Assembly: GCA_003521845.1 (NCBI GenBank)
Contig: DPHB01000053.1
Span: 1,424-33,675, forward strand
Reading direction: 5' to 3'
DNA from: Oceanospirillaceae bacterium
GTDB taxonomy: Bacteria; Pseudomonadota; Gammaproteobacteria; Pseudomonadales; Balneatricaceae
Length of the DNA: 32,252 bases
Within the stretch, counting starts at the first letter, position 1. Each line of letters begins with the position of its first letter. Shown piece by piece: positions 1 to 8,101 of the stretch. The notes beneath the pieces were generated by a model, which was not told where the DNA came from, searched no databases, and saw only the letters and a program-made list of their open reading frames with translations. Made by a program: the position numbers and the translations under genes.

Positions 1-900
1 CATATCCGCCATAACAAACACCGCCGCGGCCATGATGGGTGGTGTCAGTTGCCCACCAGAGGAAGCGGAAGTTTCCACCGCCGCCGCAAACTTCGCCGAG
101 AAGCCCTGCTTTTTGATCATCGGAATGGTAAATACCCCGGTGCCAGCAATATTGGCCGCCACAGAACCGCTCATCATGCCAAATACTGCACTGGCAACAA
201 TGGCAGCATGGGCTGCACCACCACGGATGCGGCCCGTCAAGGCCGTGGAAATACGAATCAGGCTAGCACCTGCGCCCGTGTGTTCCAGCATGGCACCAAA
301 GATCAAAAATACCAACACGGTATTCGCCACCAAACCCGTGGTGCGGCCAAACACACCATCGAAAGAATACCAGGCTATTTGCATAAAATTGCCGGCATCC
401 ATACCAAAGTGTTGCAGCATGCCAGGCAATGATTGCCCAGCAAAGCCAAACAATATAAACAGTACCGCCAGTATCACCAGGGACGGCCCCCAAGCACGGC
501 GCGTAGCCTCGAGAATACACAACAAGCCAATGGCACCGGCAATTAAGTTGTCAGTGTCTGGCATATAAAACCCAGTCCACAACTGTTCTTGAATCTGCGT
601 AAACCAGTAGGTGGAATAAATAAAACCAGCAGCCAATACAGCATCAGCTAACCAAGCCAGCGTCCGCCCTACAGAGCCAATTGCAAATTTATAGGCTAAT
701 GGGTGCGCCAACAGCACGATAATTAAGCCAAAACTAATCGCACCATAACGCGCCAACACTTCATCAACTAGGGCAATGGTGATGGTATAGATAATAATTA
801 GGGAAAATACCGCCGTCACTAGCAACTTGCTGTTATTAACCATGCTGTTATTTTGTTGGTCAATATCATTAGCCACTTGGCACTGCTTGTGATCACTCAT
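1..900 (-). CDS. TRAP transporter fused permease (DctQ-DctM type, 4TM/12TM), partial
   Basis: The first 300 residues of a very hydrophobic membrane protein; the gene continues past the left edge of the window. The N-terminal ~190 residues carry about four predicted membrane spans, as in the small DctQ-like part. From about residue 195 the sequence matches the start of the large DctM-like part, with the run ASAVFGMMSGSVAANIAGTG, then TIPMIKKQGFSAKFAAAVE and SSGGQLTPPIMAAA, typical of the fused permeases that work with TAXI-type binding proteins. Such systems import organic acids by sodium symport in the inner membrane; the substrate cannot be read from the permease. The ATG lies inside the end of the upstream marR-like gene (8-base overlap), so the two are translationally coupled and regulator and transporter form one operon. 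The binding-protein gene is not visible and may lie to the left. Confidence 0.85.
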   Translation of the reverse strand, partial: MSDHKQCQVANDIDQQNNSMVNNSKLLVTAVFSLIIIYTITIALVDEVLARYGAISFGLIIVLLAHPLAYKFAIGSVGRTLAWLADAVLAAGFIYSTYWFTQIQEQLWTGFYMPDTDNLIAGAIGLLCILEATRRAWGPSLVILAVLFILFGFAGQSLPGMLQHFGMDAGNFMQIAWYSFDGVFGRTTGLVANTVLVFLIFGAMLEHTGAGASLIRISTALTGRIRGGAAHAAIVASAVFGMMSGSVAANIAGTGVFTIPMIKKQGFSAKFAAAVETSASSGGQLTPPIMAAAVFVMADM

Positions 901-1384
901 AGTTTTCACTCCAGTAATTGCGCAGATTACACTCTAGCTTAACCAAGGCTGAAGATAATAGATCATGTTCGGCCTGCGTTAACCCTTGCCCAAGCACCGT
1001 TTGAAATTGCTGGGCCATGTTGACAATCGAGGCCTTTTTTTGCAGACCTAAAAGCGTTAAAGATAGCAAGGTTTTGCGTCCATCGTTGGCCGACTTTCGT
1101 TTTTCTACCAGCTGCTTATTTTCTAACTGTTTAATGATATTGCTCAATTGGCCTTTATCTAGCAGCAACTCTTCTGCCAATTGAGTAAAGGTGATCTTAC
1201 CACTGGCAATGTTGCCCATGACTCGCCATTCGGGCAGTGTTACATTGGTGATGCGTGTCATGTTGGCGTAAGCAATACGCTCGTGTATAGCGCCTATGTG
1301 ATACAGCTTGTATGACAGCAATGATTGTATGGAAAAATCTTGCCAACTTGGTTTTGTGTCTATTTTTAGAGATGTTTTTGGCAT
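893..1384 (-). CDS. MarR-family transcriptional regulator
   Basis: A 163-residue protein with the MarR winged helix-turn-helix: ITFTQLAEELLLDKGQLSNI forms the HTH around residues 75-95, followed by a wing with RKSANDGRKTLLSLT (the DGR signature of MarR wings) and a C-terminal dimerisation helix. It overlaps the fused TRAP permease gene and is divergent from an amidohydrolase gene, with a 94-base intergenic region holding a 21-base imperfect palindrome. It probably represses its own operon and perhaps the amidohydrolase gene, in response to the substrate or product of that system. The ligand is unknown. The Shine-Dalgarno sequence before the chosen ATG is weak. Confidence 0.88.
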   Translation of the reverse strand: MPKTSLKIDTKPSWQDFSIQSLLSYKLYHIGAIHERIAYANMTRITNVTLPEWRVMGNIASGKITFTQLAEELLLDKGQLSNIIKQLENKQLVEKRKSANDGRKTLLSLTLLGLQKKASIVNMAQQFQTVLGQGLTQAEHDLLSSALVKLECNLRNYWSENYE

Positions 1385-1402
1385 AAATTAGTTATTATTG
1401 TT

Positions 1403-1423
1403 TTAGTTGAATTACTCAATTAA
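1403..1423. promoter_or_regulatory. Candidate MarR operator in divergent promoter region
   Basis: Arms TTAGTTGA and TCAATTAA (7 of 8 positions complementary) flank a 5-base centre. The site sits between the start codons of the MarR regulator (1384) and the amidohydrolase (1479). It overlaps a TTGAAT (1407-1412) that could be the -35 of a rightward promoter with CATATT or TATTAT near 1430-1437. MarR proteins usually bind such 16-22-base palindromes. Function is inferred from position and symmetry only. Confidence 0.45.
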
Positions 1424-1478
1424 TTCCGGCATATTATTACTTAACATGATAACTGTCAATTAATGGGATGCCGATACA

Positions 1479-3143
1479 ATGAGCTATTTTTCTGATCAGG
1501 TGTTCACTAATGGCCGCCTAGCCACACAAAACCAAGCTGCACCTTGGGCCACATCTATGGCTATTCGTGAAGGCAAAATAGTCTCTATGAATAAGCGCGA
1601 AATAGCGGCCTTAACTGGACCCAACACCAAGGTCACAGACCTACAAGGGCAATTTGTCATGCCCGGCCTAATTGATTGCCATGTTCATGCCCTATGGGGC
1701 GCACGACAGGAACTGTTCGAAGCCTTTGTGGGCTACGAAGCAACGCTGAGCGACTTGGCGCAAGGTATCGCAGCTAGGGTAGAAGCCACCAGCGTTAGGC
1801 AAACCATCACAGGTGGACCGTGGAATATTGGGCATGTAAATGCCATTGCTAAACTAGGCCTTACCCCACGTCAGTGGTTAGACAAGATAAGTACCCAACA
1901 TGCTATCTGCATCTACGACACCACCAAGCACAGCATGATGGCCAATAGTTTGGCCCTTGACGCAGCCCACATACAAGACCAAGTCAATGGTGAAAATAAG
2001 CACCTGATTGAGCTTGATCAGCAAGGTAAAGCCAACGGCCTACTGCATGAGGAAGCAACGGCTAGCGTGCGTCAGTTTATTACGTATAATCTTGAGCAGC
2101 GCCTGCAAGCTGGCCATCAAATGACCCAAACATTGCACCGCTATGGTATCACCGCCATGAAAGAACCCATGGCCTTTGCCGAAGACCTAGCCACCTACCA
2201 AAGGCTAGACCAGCTAGGCCAATTGAATTTGCATGTGTTTAGCCACATTGCCCGTTCTTCGCCCTTAAATCCGCAGGCCCTAAGCATTGACGAGATGCAA
2301 AACCTGCGTGATACCTATCGTAGCCCCAACCATCATCCTGACGGCTGCAAGTTATTTTTGGATGGGGTGGCACCTAGTCGCTCGGCCGCTTTTATGGACC
2401 CTTATGTGCCCTGTTGCTGTGTCGGCGAGGCAGCCGACAAATATGATGCCGATGCCCTGTTGCGCATGTCGCCTGCACAATTAGCACAGCAACTTACCGA
2501 ACTAGATGCCGCGGGCTTTACGGTGAAAATGCATGCCGTTGGGGACCGGGCCAGCAATGCTGGTTTAGATGGCATCATGGCTGCCCGCCAGCACCAAGAT
2601 TCTGGAATTGCCCATGAAATCGCCCACACTACCTTTGTTACGGATACGGATTTCCCACGTTTTGCGCAACTCAATACCGTGGCCGAAGTATCACCAAAAT
2701 TATGGTTCCCGACGGCGATAACATCGGTGCAAAAAGAACTCTTAGGGGCAGCCAGAGCGGACCGCTGCCATCCCATAAAAACCCTCTTGGAACATGGTGC
2801 CCATATTACCTATGGTTCCGATTGGCCAGCGGCCGTACCCGACGCCGACCCATGGATTGGCATCGCCGGTATGATCACACGCCAACACCCTAAAGGCCTG
2901 TACCCTGGCCACGTGGGCCTTGAACAAGGCATTAATTTGGAGCAAGCCTTGGCTATTTTTACCCGCCATGGCGCCAAAGCGTTACGCAAAGAAGACAGCA
3001 TTGGCCAGCTTAAAGTGGGCTTTCAAGCTGACTTTATTGTGCTAGACCAACACTTAGATCAAATAGAGCCTAATCGCATCGCCGACACCCAAGTACAACA
3101 AACCTACTTTGCCGGTCAATGTGTTTACGACACACAAAAATAA
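1479..3143 (+). CDS. Amidohydrolase family protein (YtcJ-like)
   Basis: A 554-residue metal-dependent hydrolase of the amidohydrolase-3/YtcJ type. Visible: an N-terminal small beta domain; GLIDCHVH with the metal-binding H68-x-H70; the family marker DGVAPSRSAAFMDPY near residues 290-310; KMHAVGDRAS near 350; HEIAHTTFV near 385; and GSDWPAA at 446-452 carrying the catalytic Asp448. Members hydrolyse amide, imide or ring C-N bonds of diverse small molecules and are usually cytoplasmic; no signal peptide is visible. It is divergent from the marR/TRAP operon, so a plausible role is breakdown of the compound imported by that transporter, which is inference. The substrate cannot be assigned. Confidence 0.87.
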   Translation: MSYFSDQVFTNGRLATQNQAAPWATSMAIREGKIVSMNKREIAALTGPNTKVTDLQGQFVMPGLIDCHVHALWGARQELFEAFVGYEATLSDLAQGIAARVEATSVRQTITGGPWNIGHVNAIAKLGLTPRQWLDKISTQHAICIYDTTKHSMMANSLALDAAHIQDQVNGENKHLIELDQQGKANGLLHEEATASVRQFITYNLEQRLQAGHQMTQTLHRYGITAMKEPMAFAEDLATYQRLDQLGQLNLHVFSHIARSSPLNPQALSIDEMQNLRDTYRSPNHHPDGCKLFLDGVAPSRSAAFMDPYVPCCCVGEAADKYDADALLRMSPAQLAQQLTELDAAGFTVKMHAVGDRASNAGLDGIMAARQHQDSGIAHEIAHTTFVTDTDFPRFAQLNTVAEVSPKLWFPTAITSVQKELLGAARADRCHPIKTLLEHGAHITYGSDWPAAVPDADPWIGIAGMITRQHPKGLYPGHVGLEQGINLEQALAIFTRHGAKALRKEDSIGQLKVGFQADFIVLDQHLDQIEPNRIADTQVQQTYFAGQCVYDTQK

Positions 3144-3169
3144 TAGCTAGTCTTTTTCCGCTAAGGTTT

Positions 3170-3979
3170 TTAGATAGGCCGTCCACGCAAATGCCATTCA
3201 TGGTCCGCAACACGGTTATCAATGGCATCCTTTAAGGACTGCTCTATACGTGGGTCCTGCGGATCATATAGCCCGCACAGATTCAGCGCCTTGCGCAAAT
3301 CTACCGAACGCCCTAAATATTCATATACCACTCGGGCAGCACAAGGCATGCGTTCAACATTATCTGAGACGCCCATTTTTAAACCACTGAGGCGGGTAAT
3401 AGTACTTTTATAAGACGGGAATAAAATGGTTTGCGTTAGCTCATTACGATTCACAGACTCATAATCCACCATAAATAGCCGGTCAGTAAGCATCACTAAA
3501 CCAAAATATTTATTGTGTGAAACCTTGTCGTCTGGCGTTTCTTGCATACGTTCCGCACGCTGATAAAACACCTTGCCGTCACGCATCTCCATGCTGATTA
3601 GCGTACGTAGAATTTTACCGGGGCACGCCATAGAATAATAATACTCAAAGTAGAAACCCAAATACTTATCTAATTCACTGCCACTGAACTGCAAGAGCTT
3701 GTCCAAATGTTCTTGCACAGGGGACACTTGGTATTGCTCTTGCTGTTGCGGCCTGACCTGAATCAATCGCTGAAACTGATCATGGGGCAGCATAATTTCA
3801 AACTCTTCCACCCCAAAAAAGTCACAAAACCGACGTAAGGTATTGGCCGATGGATTACTACGCCCATACAAATAGCGATTAAATTGCGGGCGGTTTATTT
3901 CCAGGCGCCGACACACCTCTGATATGGATTTGTAATAGTTACATAGCAGCTTTAGGTTTTGAGAAAAATCAGATCCCAT
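3170..3979 (-). CDS. XRE-family helix-turn-helix transcriptional regulator
   Basis: About 269 residues. The N-terminal ~65 residues form a Cro/CI-type HTH (ISEVCRRLEINRPQFNRYLY then NPSANTLRRFCDFFGV). The remaining ~200 residues are an uncharacterised C-terminal domain, rich in aromatic and charged residues, without enzyme motifs I recognise. The frame stays open to an ATG at 4021, but the ATG at 3979 is preferred because AGGAA lies 5 bases upstream and the HTH begins directly after it. The gene is divergent from an L-asparaginase gene, with a large inverted repeat between them, so control of asparagine/aspartate metabolism is a reasonable guess. The gene converges with the amidohydrolase gene, only 26 bases apart, with no obvious terminator. 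Confidence 0.82.
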   Translation of the reverse strand: MGSDFSQNLKLLCNYYKSISEVCRRLEINRPQFNRYLYGRSNPSANTLRRFCDFFGVEEFEIMLPHDQFQRLIQVRPQQQEQYQVSPVQEHLDKLLQFSGSELDKYLGFYFEYYYSMACPGKILRTLISMEMRDGKVFYQRAERMQETPDDKVSHNKYFGLVMLTDRLFMVDYESVNRNELTQTILFPSYKSTITRLSGLKMGVSDNVERMPCAARVVYEYLGRSVDLRKALNLCGLYDPQDPRIEQSLKDAIDNRVADHEWHLRGRPI

Positions 3980-4078
3980 GCATATTCCTAGTAAAATGGC
4001 GAGCAAACAGGTGCGCACCAATTGAGTGCAAATACAAGAATTTTAACTAATTAACAAGTTAACTAGCTATGATTTGAT

Positions 4079-4109
4079 GCTAGATGACGCTATTTTAGCA
4101 TCATCTAGC
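4079..4109. promoter_or_regulatory. Perfect 9-bp inverted repeat between the XRE regulator and asparaginase genes
   Basis: GCTAGATGA (4079-4087) and TCATCTAGC (4101-4109) are exact reverse complements separated by 13 bases. The loop itself holds a second short pairing option (TGCTA at 4078-4082 with TAGCA at 4096-4100). Nearby, TTAACTA and GTTAACTAG repeat at about 4042-4065. The repeat lies midway in the 225-base divergent region, which suits an operator shared by both genes. Binding by the adjacent regulator is inference. Confidence 0.45.
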
Positions 4110-4204
4110 GACAAAAAGAATCAACTAGACAATATTACAAACGTCGAAGTTTTGTTTGAATATGCGATACATAATAACATCGTAAAACCGGGTCAAAATT
4201 CTGT

Positions 4205-5221
4205 ATGAGTAAGCGCATTCTAATTCTTCACACTGGGGGTACCATCAGCATGGTGGAATCCCAAGCAGGCTATGTGCCTAGTGAAAATTTCCCTGCGCGC
4301 TTACATGAACAATTGGAAAATCAAAATATTGGTGGCACAGAGCTGCCCATATACAACTTGCTAGAAACAGAGCACCTGATAGACAGCTCCAACACCACAC
4401 CCAAAGACTGGGTTGCCATAGCAGACTTATTGAGTGAGCACTGGCACAAGTATGATGGTTTTGTGGTGCTCCATGGCACCGACACCATGGCTTACACAGC
4501 CTCGGCCTTGTCCTTTATTTTAGGCAAAATAGACAAGCCTGTGATTGTTACAGGGTCGCAAATCCCACTGGTTAAGGTGCGCAATGACGCCCTCAGCAAT
4601 CTAGTCATCAGCCTGACACTGGCGGCCAATTACGACATTCCAGAAGTGTGCATCTATTTTAACGGTAAGCTAGTACGCGGCAACCGCAGTACCAAATTAA
4701 AGAGTATGCAGCTAGACGCTTTTCACTCACCTAACTTTCCTGACCTTGCCGTAGTGGGTATCGATGTCGACCTACAACAAGATCTACTCTACAAGGCCAG
4801 CAAACCTAGTTTTAAACACTATCAGTTTGACGCTCAAGCCGTGGCTATTATTCCCATGTACCCAGGCATTCCTTCTAGTGTCATTGACGCGGTACTTAGC
4901 AACAAACGCATTAAGGCCTTAATTATTCAAACCTATGGTGTTGGCAACCCACCCGACGCCAATAAGCCATTGATGAATCGACTCGCCAAGGCCAACCAAG
5001 ATGGCGTGGTTATTGTAAACCTAAGTCAATGCTTAATGGGCGGCGTATTTCAAGGTAGCTATGCGACTGGCGAGAGCCTTAACCAAATAGGTATTGTTGG
5101 CGGTGCTGACTTAACCTTAGAAGCGGCGTTTACCAAACTTCACTACCTGCTAGCCTGCGGTTACAGCAGTGAAGAAATAAAGCCGCTAATTCCAACTTCA
5201 TTACGTGGCGAATGCCGCTAA
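4205..5221 (+). CDS. ansA: Type I (cytoplasmic) L-asparaginase
   Basis: A 338-residue enzyme hydrolysing L-asparagine to L-aspartate and ammonia. The two family signatures are present: HTGGTIS with the nucleophilic Thr13, and LHGTDTMAY with the catalytic Thr92-Asp93 pair. The conserved VTGSQIP segment and the GVGNPP loop of the C-terminal domain also match. The length equals that of the E. coli AnsA type and there is no signal peptide, so it is the cytoplasmic type I enzyme rather than the periplasmic type II. It is followed after 12 bases by an AraC-type regulator and is divergent from an XRE-type regulator. Both are candidate controllers. Confidence 0.92.
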   Translation: MSKRILILHTGGTISMVESQAGYVPSENFPARLHEQLENQNIGGTELPIYNLLETEHLIDSSNTTPKDWVAIADLLSEHWHKYDGFVVLHGTDTMAYTASALSFILGKIDKPVIVTGSQIPLVKVRNDALSNLVISLTLAANYDIPEVCIYFNGKLVRGNRSTKLKSMQLDAFHSPNFPDLAVVGIDVDLQQDLLYKASKPSFKHYQFDAQAVAIIPMYPGIPSSVIDAVLSNKRIKALIIQTYGVGNPPDANKPLMNRLAKANQDGVVIVNLSQCLMGGVFQGSYATGESLNQIGIVGGADLTLEAAFTKLHYLLACGYSSEEIKPLIPTSLRGECR

Positions 5222-5233
5222 ATATATCTAACC

Positions 5234-5731
5234 GTGAGTGCCAATATGCAAATGACCAATGCTCTCGATAGCAATGACTATTTTCGTCAAGTAAGAGCTT
5301 TACCGATGAGCGTGGCTAGTGCCGATGCTTTGTTGGATCATATGTTACTAACCCACCGCAACACCACTAGTTATATACGTGCCGCCATGGGCACGGGTAT
5401 TCCCTTGCCCAAGGTGGTTGAAGAAGCTTTGGCATTAATGGAAAACAACCTAGAGGAGCCACTTAGCATATGCGAGCTAGCAGACTTGATTGGCCTGTCT
5501 CGTCGCCACCTAGAACGCCAATTTGCGGCCTGCCTAGATAGTTCACCCAGCAAAGCCTATATGGAAATCCGTTTGCGCTATGCTCACAACCTCATTACCA
5601 ACACGCCGTTTAAGATCTGCCAGATCGCGCGCCTGTGTGGCTTTGGCTCATCGACGTCATTTAGCTGCTTATTCAAACAGAAATTTGCCATTCCACCTTC
5701 CAAGCTGCGCAAGGTTGAAGCCTGCTCATAG
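5234..5731 (+). CDS. AraC-family HTH protein, GlxA-like C-terminal domain only
   Basis: A 165-residue protein. Residues ~60-160 are a complete AraC double HTH (LSICELADLIGLSRRHLERQ, then FKICQIARLCGFGSSTSFSC). The wording LMENNLEEPLSICELADLIGLSRR is closest to the GlxA subfamily, which normally carries an N-terminal DJ-1/PfpI-like domain of ~190 residues. Here only about 55 residues precede the HTH, so the sensor domain is missing. The start used is GTG at 5234; ATG at 5246 or 5252 is possible, and none has a strong ribosome-binding site. It follows ansA by 12 bases and is probably co-transcribed. It may be a stand-alone DNA-binding protein or a trimmed remnant. Confidence 0.75.
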   Translation: MSANMQMTNALDSNDYFRQVRALPMSVASADALLDHMLLTHRNTTSYIRAAMGTGIPLPKVVEEALALMENNLEEPLSICELADLIGLSRRHLERQFAACLDSSPSKAYMEIRLRYAHNLITNTPFKICQIARLCGFGSSTSFSCLFKQKFAIPPSKLRKVEACS

Positions 5732-5769
5732 CAAAGTAAAAGTTTGATCATCAAAAAGGCGGATTAAGC

Positions 5770-6057
5770 CACTAGCTCCCTCCGCACAGCCAATGCGACC
5801 TGCCGCCTAAGTGGGTAATTTCAGTTCACCCTATGCGTGCCACTTAGCTAAAGCCATCACGCCTTTGCCCTTCACCGATTATGACGCCGCCGAGCATGAC
5901 GGCTAGGCCATGGAAATAGCGCGAGGACTGTCTGAGGCGTTTTTTGCCGAGTTCCGCAGCGCCCATTGCCTAGTTGGCAGCACAGGGTAGCTGACGCAGT
6001 CAGCCAAGGAAGTTAGGTTAAGGGCAAAGGCGTGATGGCTGTGCGGAAGGGCTAGTG
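5770..6057. repeat. Non-coding element made of nested inverted repeats
   Basis: No coding frame is visible between 5732 and 6134. The outer pair, 5770-5792 and 6036-6057, matches imperfectly (one substitution, one indel). The inner pair, 5852-5872 and 6020-6040, is a perfect 21-base inverted repeat. The right-hand copies of the two pairs overlap each other, while the left-hand copies lie about 60 bases apart. Between them are small perfect hairpins: CTAAGTGG/CCACTTAG (5807-5814/5840-5847) and GCTGAC-GCA-GTCAGC (5990-6004). This is more structure than chance allows. It could be a MITE-like or REP-type mobile repeat, or a structured RNA. I do not recognise a named family. Confidence 0.6.
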
Positions 6058-6070
6058 ATGCCACCAACCT

Positions 6071-6115
6071 AATGCTGTTCAGCTTATGTGAACAGCATTG
6101 CGGTTAGCTTTTTTA
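6071..6115 (+). terminator. Strong hairpin, possible terminator
   Basis: AATGCTGTTCA (6071-6081) and TGAACAGCATT (6089-6099) form a perfect 11-base stem with a 7-base loop. On the plus strand a T-run (6109-6115) follows after a 9-base gap, so it is not a textbook terminator. On the minus strand it lies about 36 bases past the PhyH stop codon without a T-run. It may end transcription through the repeat element, or stabilise the 3' end of the PhyH message. Confidence 0.45.
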
Positions 6116-6134
6116 TAGCGGGACAGTGCAATCA

Positions 6135-7007
6135 CTAGGCCGCGTCTTCGTGATTGTCTTGTTGTGAAAAGAAGGACGCCTTCTCAGGTAGTTCTGGCAT
6201 TTCCATAGCAAAATCAGAAGTGCGGATTCGGCCCGTCGTTTCACCACGCACCACCATGTCCTGATACTTACTAGGTACCGGGTTAGGCGAGCATGCAATA
6301 GCATCTTCGGCAGAAAACACGGTGATGTGAAGGGTACGAGCATGTGCAGATTTGTTGATGCTAGAACCATGTAGCAGACGCGTATGCATAAAGCACACCG
6401 AACCGCCCTTGCCTGTGCAAGTGACCGAGCTATCTTCACACCATTGGGCCACATCGTTATCAATAGCACCGGTGAAGACACCGTCATGCCATAAACTGTG
6501 AATTTCACCTTTATGGGACCCAGGCACTACCTGCAATGGCCCATTTTCTAGCGTCACATCGTCAATCATGAGCAACGCAGTTATCAAGTCATCATTGGAA
6601 TGAGGCGTAAAGGGGAAATCCTGATGCCACTTCACCGCCGTGCTACCTTTGGGTAACTTGGAATTAATTTTGGCATGATGAAAGGTAACGTTAGGACCAA
6701 TCAAGTCAGCAATACAGTCGGTCATACGGCTATCCATACTCGCCTTATAGTAGTTGTCCGACACTTCAACGGGGGCATTAATACGACGCAACCCAGGCTT
6801 TTCGGCGTTGTGACCTGGCTCTAAATCAAAACGGGCACGACCATCAAGAGTTTCACCATAAGCTTGGGTATGCTGCTTACTGTCTTCTACCCAATTGGCA
6901 AAATCATCGCGCATAGCCTGTAGCAGCTCTGGTGTAACAGCATCTTCTACCACCAAAAAACCGTTTTCCCAAAAGCTGTCCATTTGTGCTTGGCTTAGGG
7001 TTGTCAT
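6135..7007 (-). CDS. Phytanoyl-CoA dioxygenase (PhyH) family Fe(II)/2-oxoglutarate oxygenase
   Basis: A 290-residue cytoplasmic protein with the PhyH double-stranded beta-helix. The iron ligands are visible as WHQDFPF (His128, Asp130) and the distal His213 in RLLHGSS. Arg224 in HARTLH is the expected 2-oxoglutarate anchor. GPLQVVPGSHKGEIH is the usual PhyH segment between them. Such enzymes hydroxylate small substrates, for example ectoine, acyl-CoA or secondary metabolites. The ectoine hydroxylase signature is not clearly present, so the substrate is left open. AGGAG lies about 7 bases before the ATG. The divergent LysR regulator starting 111 bases away is the likely regulator. Confidence 0.85.
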   Translation of the reverse strand: MTTLSQAQMDSFWENGFLVVEDAVTPELLQAMRDDFANWVEDSKQHTQAYGETLDGRARFDLEPGHNAEKPGLRRINAPVEVSDNYYKASMDSRMTDCIADLIGPNVTFHHAKINSKLPKGSTAVKWHQDFPFTPHSNDDLITALLMIDDVTLENGPLQVVPGSHKGEIHSLWHDGVFTGAIDNDVAQWCEDSSVTCTGKGGSVCFMHTRLLHGSSINKSAHARTLHITVFSAEDAIACSPNPVPSKYQDMVVRGETTGRIRTSDFAMEMPELPEKASFFSQQDNHEDAA

Positions 7008-7118
7008 AGGCGACTCCTCGTTTTATTGAATTTATTAACATGGATTACTTGGCATGAGTTTACCCGAGGCATATAATCATAAAAAGCTTTATTAATTTTC
7101 TTATAAACAATATTAAAT

Positions 7119-8015
7119 ATGGTTCAATATACTCTCAAACAGCTTTATTACTTTTGTGCCGTTGCCGAGCAAGGCGGCATTGCCCAAGCCGCCCGTGCCC
7201 TCAACCTTTCCCAACCTGCCATCGCTCAGGCGCTCAACAAACTTGAAGATCAATATCAATTAACGCTTTTCCTGCGCCAACACTCCCGTGGTGTAGAACT
7301 GACTTCCCAGGGGCGTCAACTATATAAAATGGCCCAAGAGCTCCTCTTGCAGGCCGCACAACAAGAAACCGCCATGCAACTGGTTGCCGCTGGCAAGTCT
7401 GACACCATACGTCTAGGATGTTTTCATACCTTGGCACCTTTTTACATGATTCCGCTTATTCAACAATTAAAAAAGGAGCACGCCAATATTGCCGTTTTAG
7501 GCGAAGAACTACGCCAAGATAAACTGCTAGACAAGCTACTTAACAAACAGTTGGATCTAGCGGTATCTTACGACATGGGCATCACCAACAGTGCCCTAAC
7601 CAAATCCATTATTGCCAAAAAAACACCGCATATCCTACTTAGCAAACAACACCCTCTCGCAAAAGAGACCAGCATTAGAGCACAACAGTTGCAAGGGCAA
7701 CCCTTTGTCATGTTTGATGGCGCCGGTAGCAAGGATTACTACCAGAATCTACTCAGACACTTAAACTTACAGCCGGATATTGCCCTGGCCTCCACCTCGA
7801 TGGAAACCGTGCGCTCTGCCGTCGGCAATCAAATGGGGTTCAGTATTACCGTCATGCAACCAAAAACAAATATTAGCTATGACGGTACGGAATTGATCTC
7901 CATACCCATTGTTGATGCCTGCCCTGACCTTGCCATTGTGCTGCTTCGTTTGCGTGAGGTAGAACCGAGCCCAGCCATGCGCATACTGCTTTCGCAGTAT
8001 GAAGATTATGCTTAA
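7119..8015 (+). CDS. LysR-family transcriptional regulator
   Basis: A 298-residue protein with the N-terminal LysR winged HTH at residues ~3-60 (GGIAQAARALNLSQPAIAQA, then LFLRQHSRGVELTSQG) and a periplasmic-binding-protein-like effector domain from ~90 onward. It is transcribed divergently from the PhyH dioxygenase gene. In LysR regulators this arrangement usually means control of the divergent gene, with the effector a substrate or product. The 111-base intergenic region is AT-rich and contains AAAGCTTT in the middle, but I see no convincing T-N11-A box. The ribosome-binding site is weak. Confidence 0.9.
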   Translation: MVQYTLKQLYYFCAVAEQGGIAQAARALNLSQPAIAQALNKLEDQYQLTLFLRQHSRGVELTSQGRQLYKMAQELLLQAAQQETAMQLVAAGKSDTIRLGCFHTLAPFYMIPLIQQLKKEHANIAVLGEELRQDKLLDKLLNKQLDLAVSYDMGITNSALTKSIIAKKTPHILLSKQHPLAKETSIRAQQLQGQPFVMFDGAGSKDYYQNLLRHLNLQPDIALASTSMETVRSAVGNQMGFSITVMQPKTNISYDGTELISIPIVDACPDLAIVLLRLREVEPSPAMRILLSQYEDYA

Positions 8016-8101
8016 ACTCAGCCTAAAGTGATAAAATAATTCGGCAAACACGTTGAAATAAGCTACTGTATAAGCATCACATCTGATTTGGAAATAGCCA
8101 T

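Noticed and set aside
2402..2776. Long antisense open frame across the amidohydrolase gene
   Set aside because: No ribosome-binding site or recognisable domain, and it lies within a well-supported gene in another frame; a codon-bias shadow.
6113..6508. Open frame overlapping the 3' half of the PhyH gene on the same strand
   Set aside because: It is a frame-shifted shadow of PhyH, whose iron-binding residues and length are intact in the main frame.
7008..7118. LysR binding box in the PhyH/LysR divergent region
   Set aside because: Only an AAAGCTTT palindrome is seen; the flanks do not extend it to a T-N11-A box.
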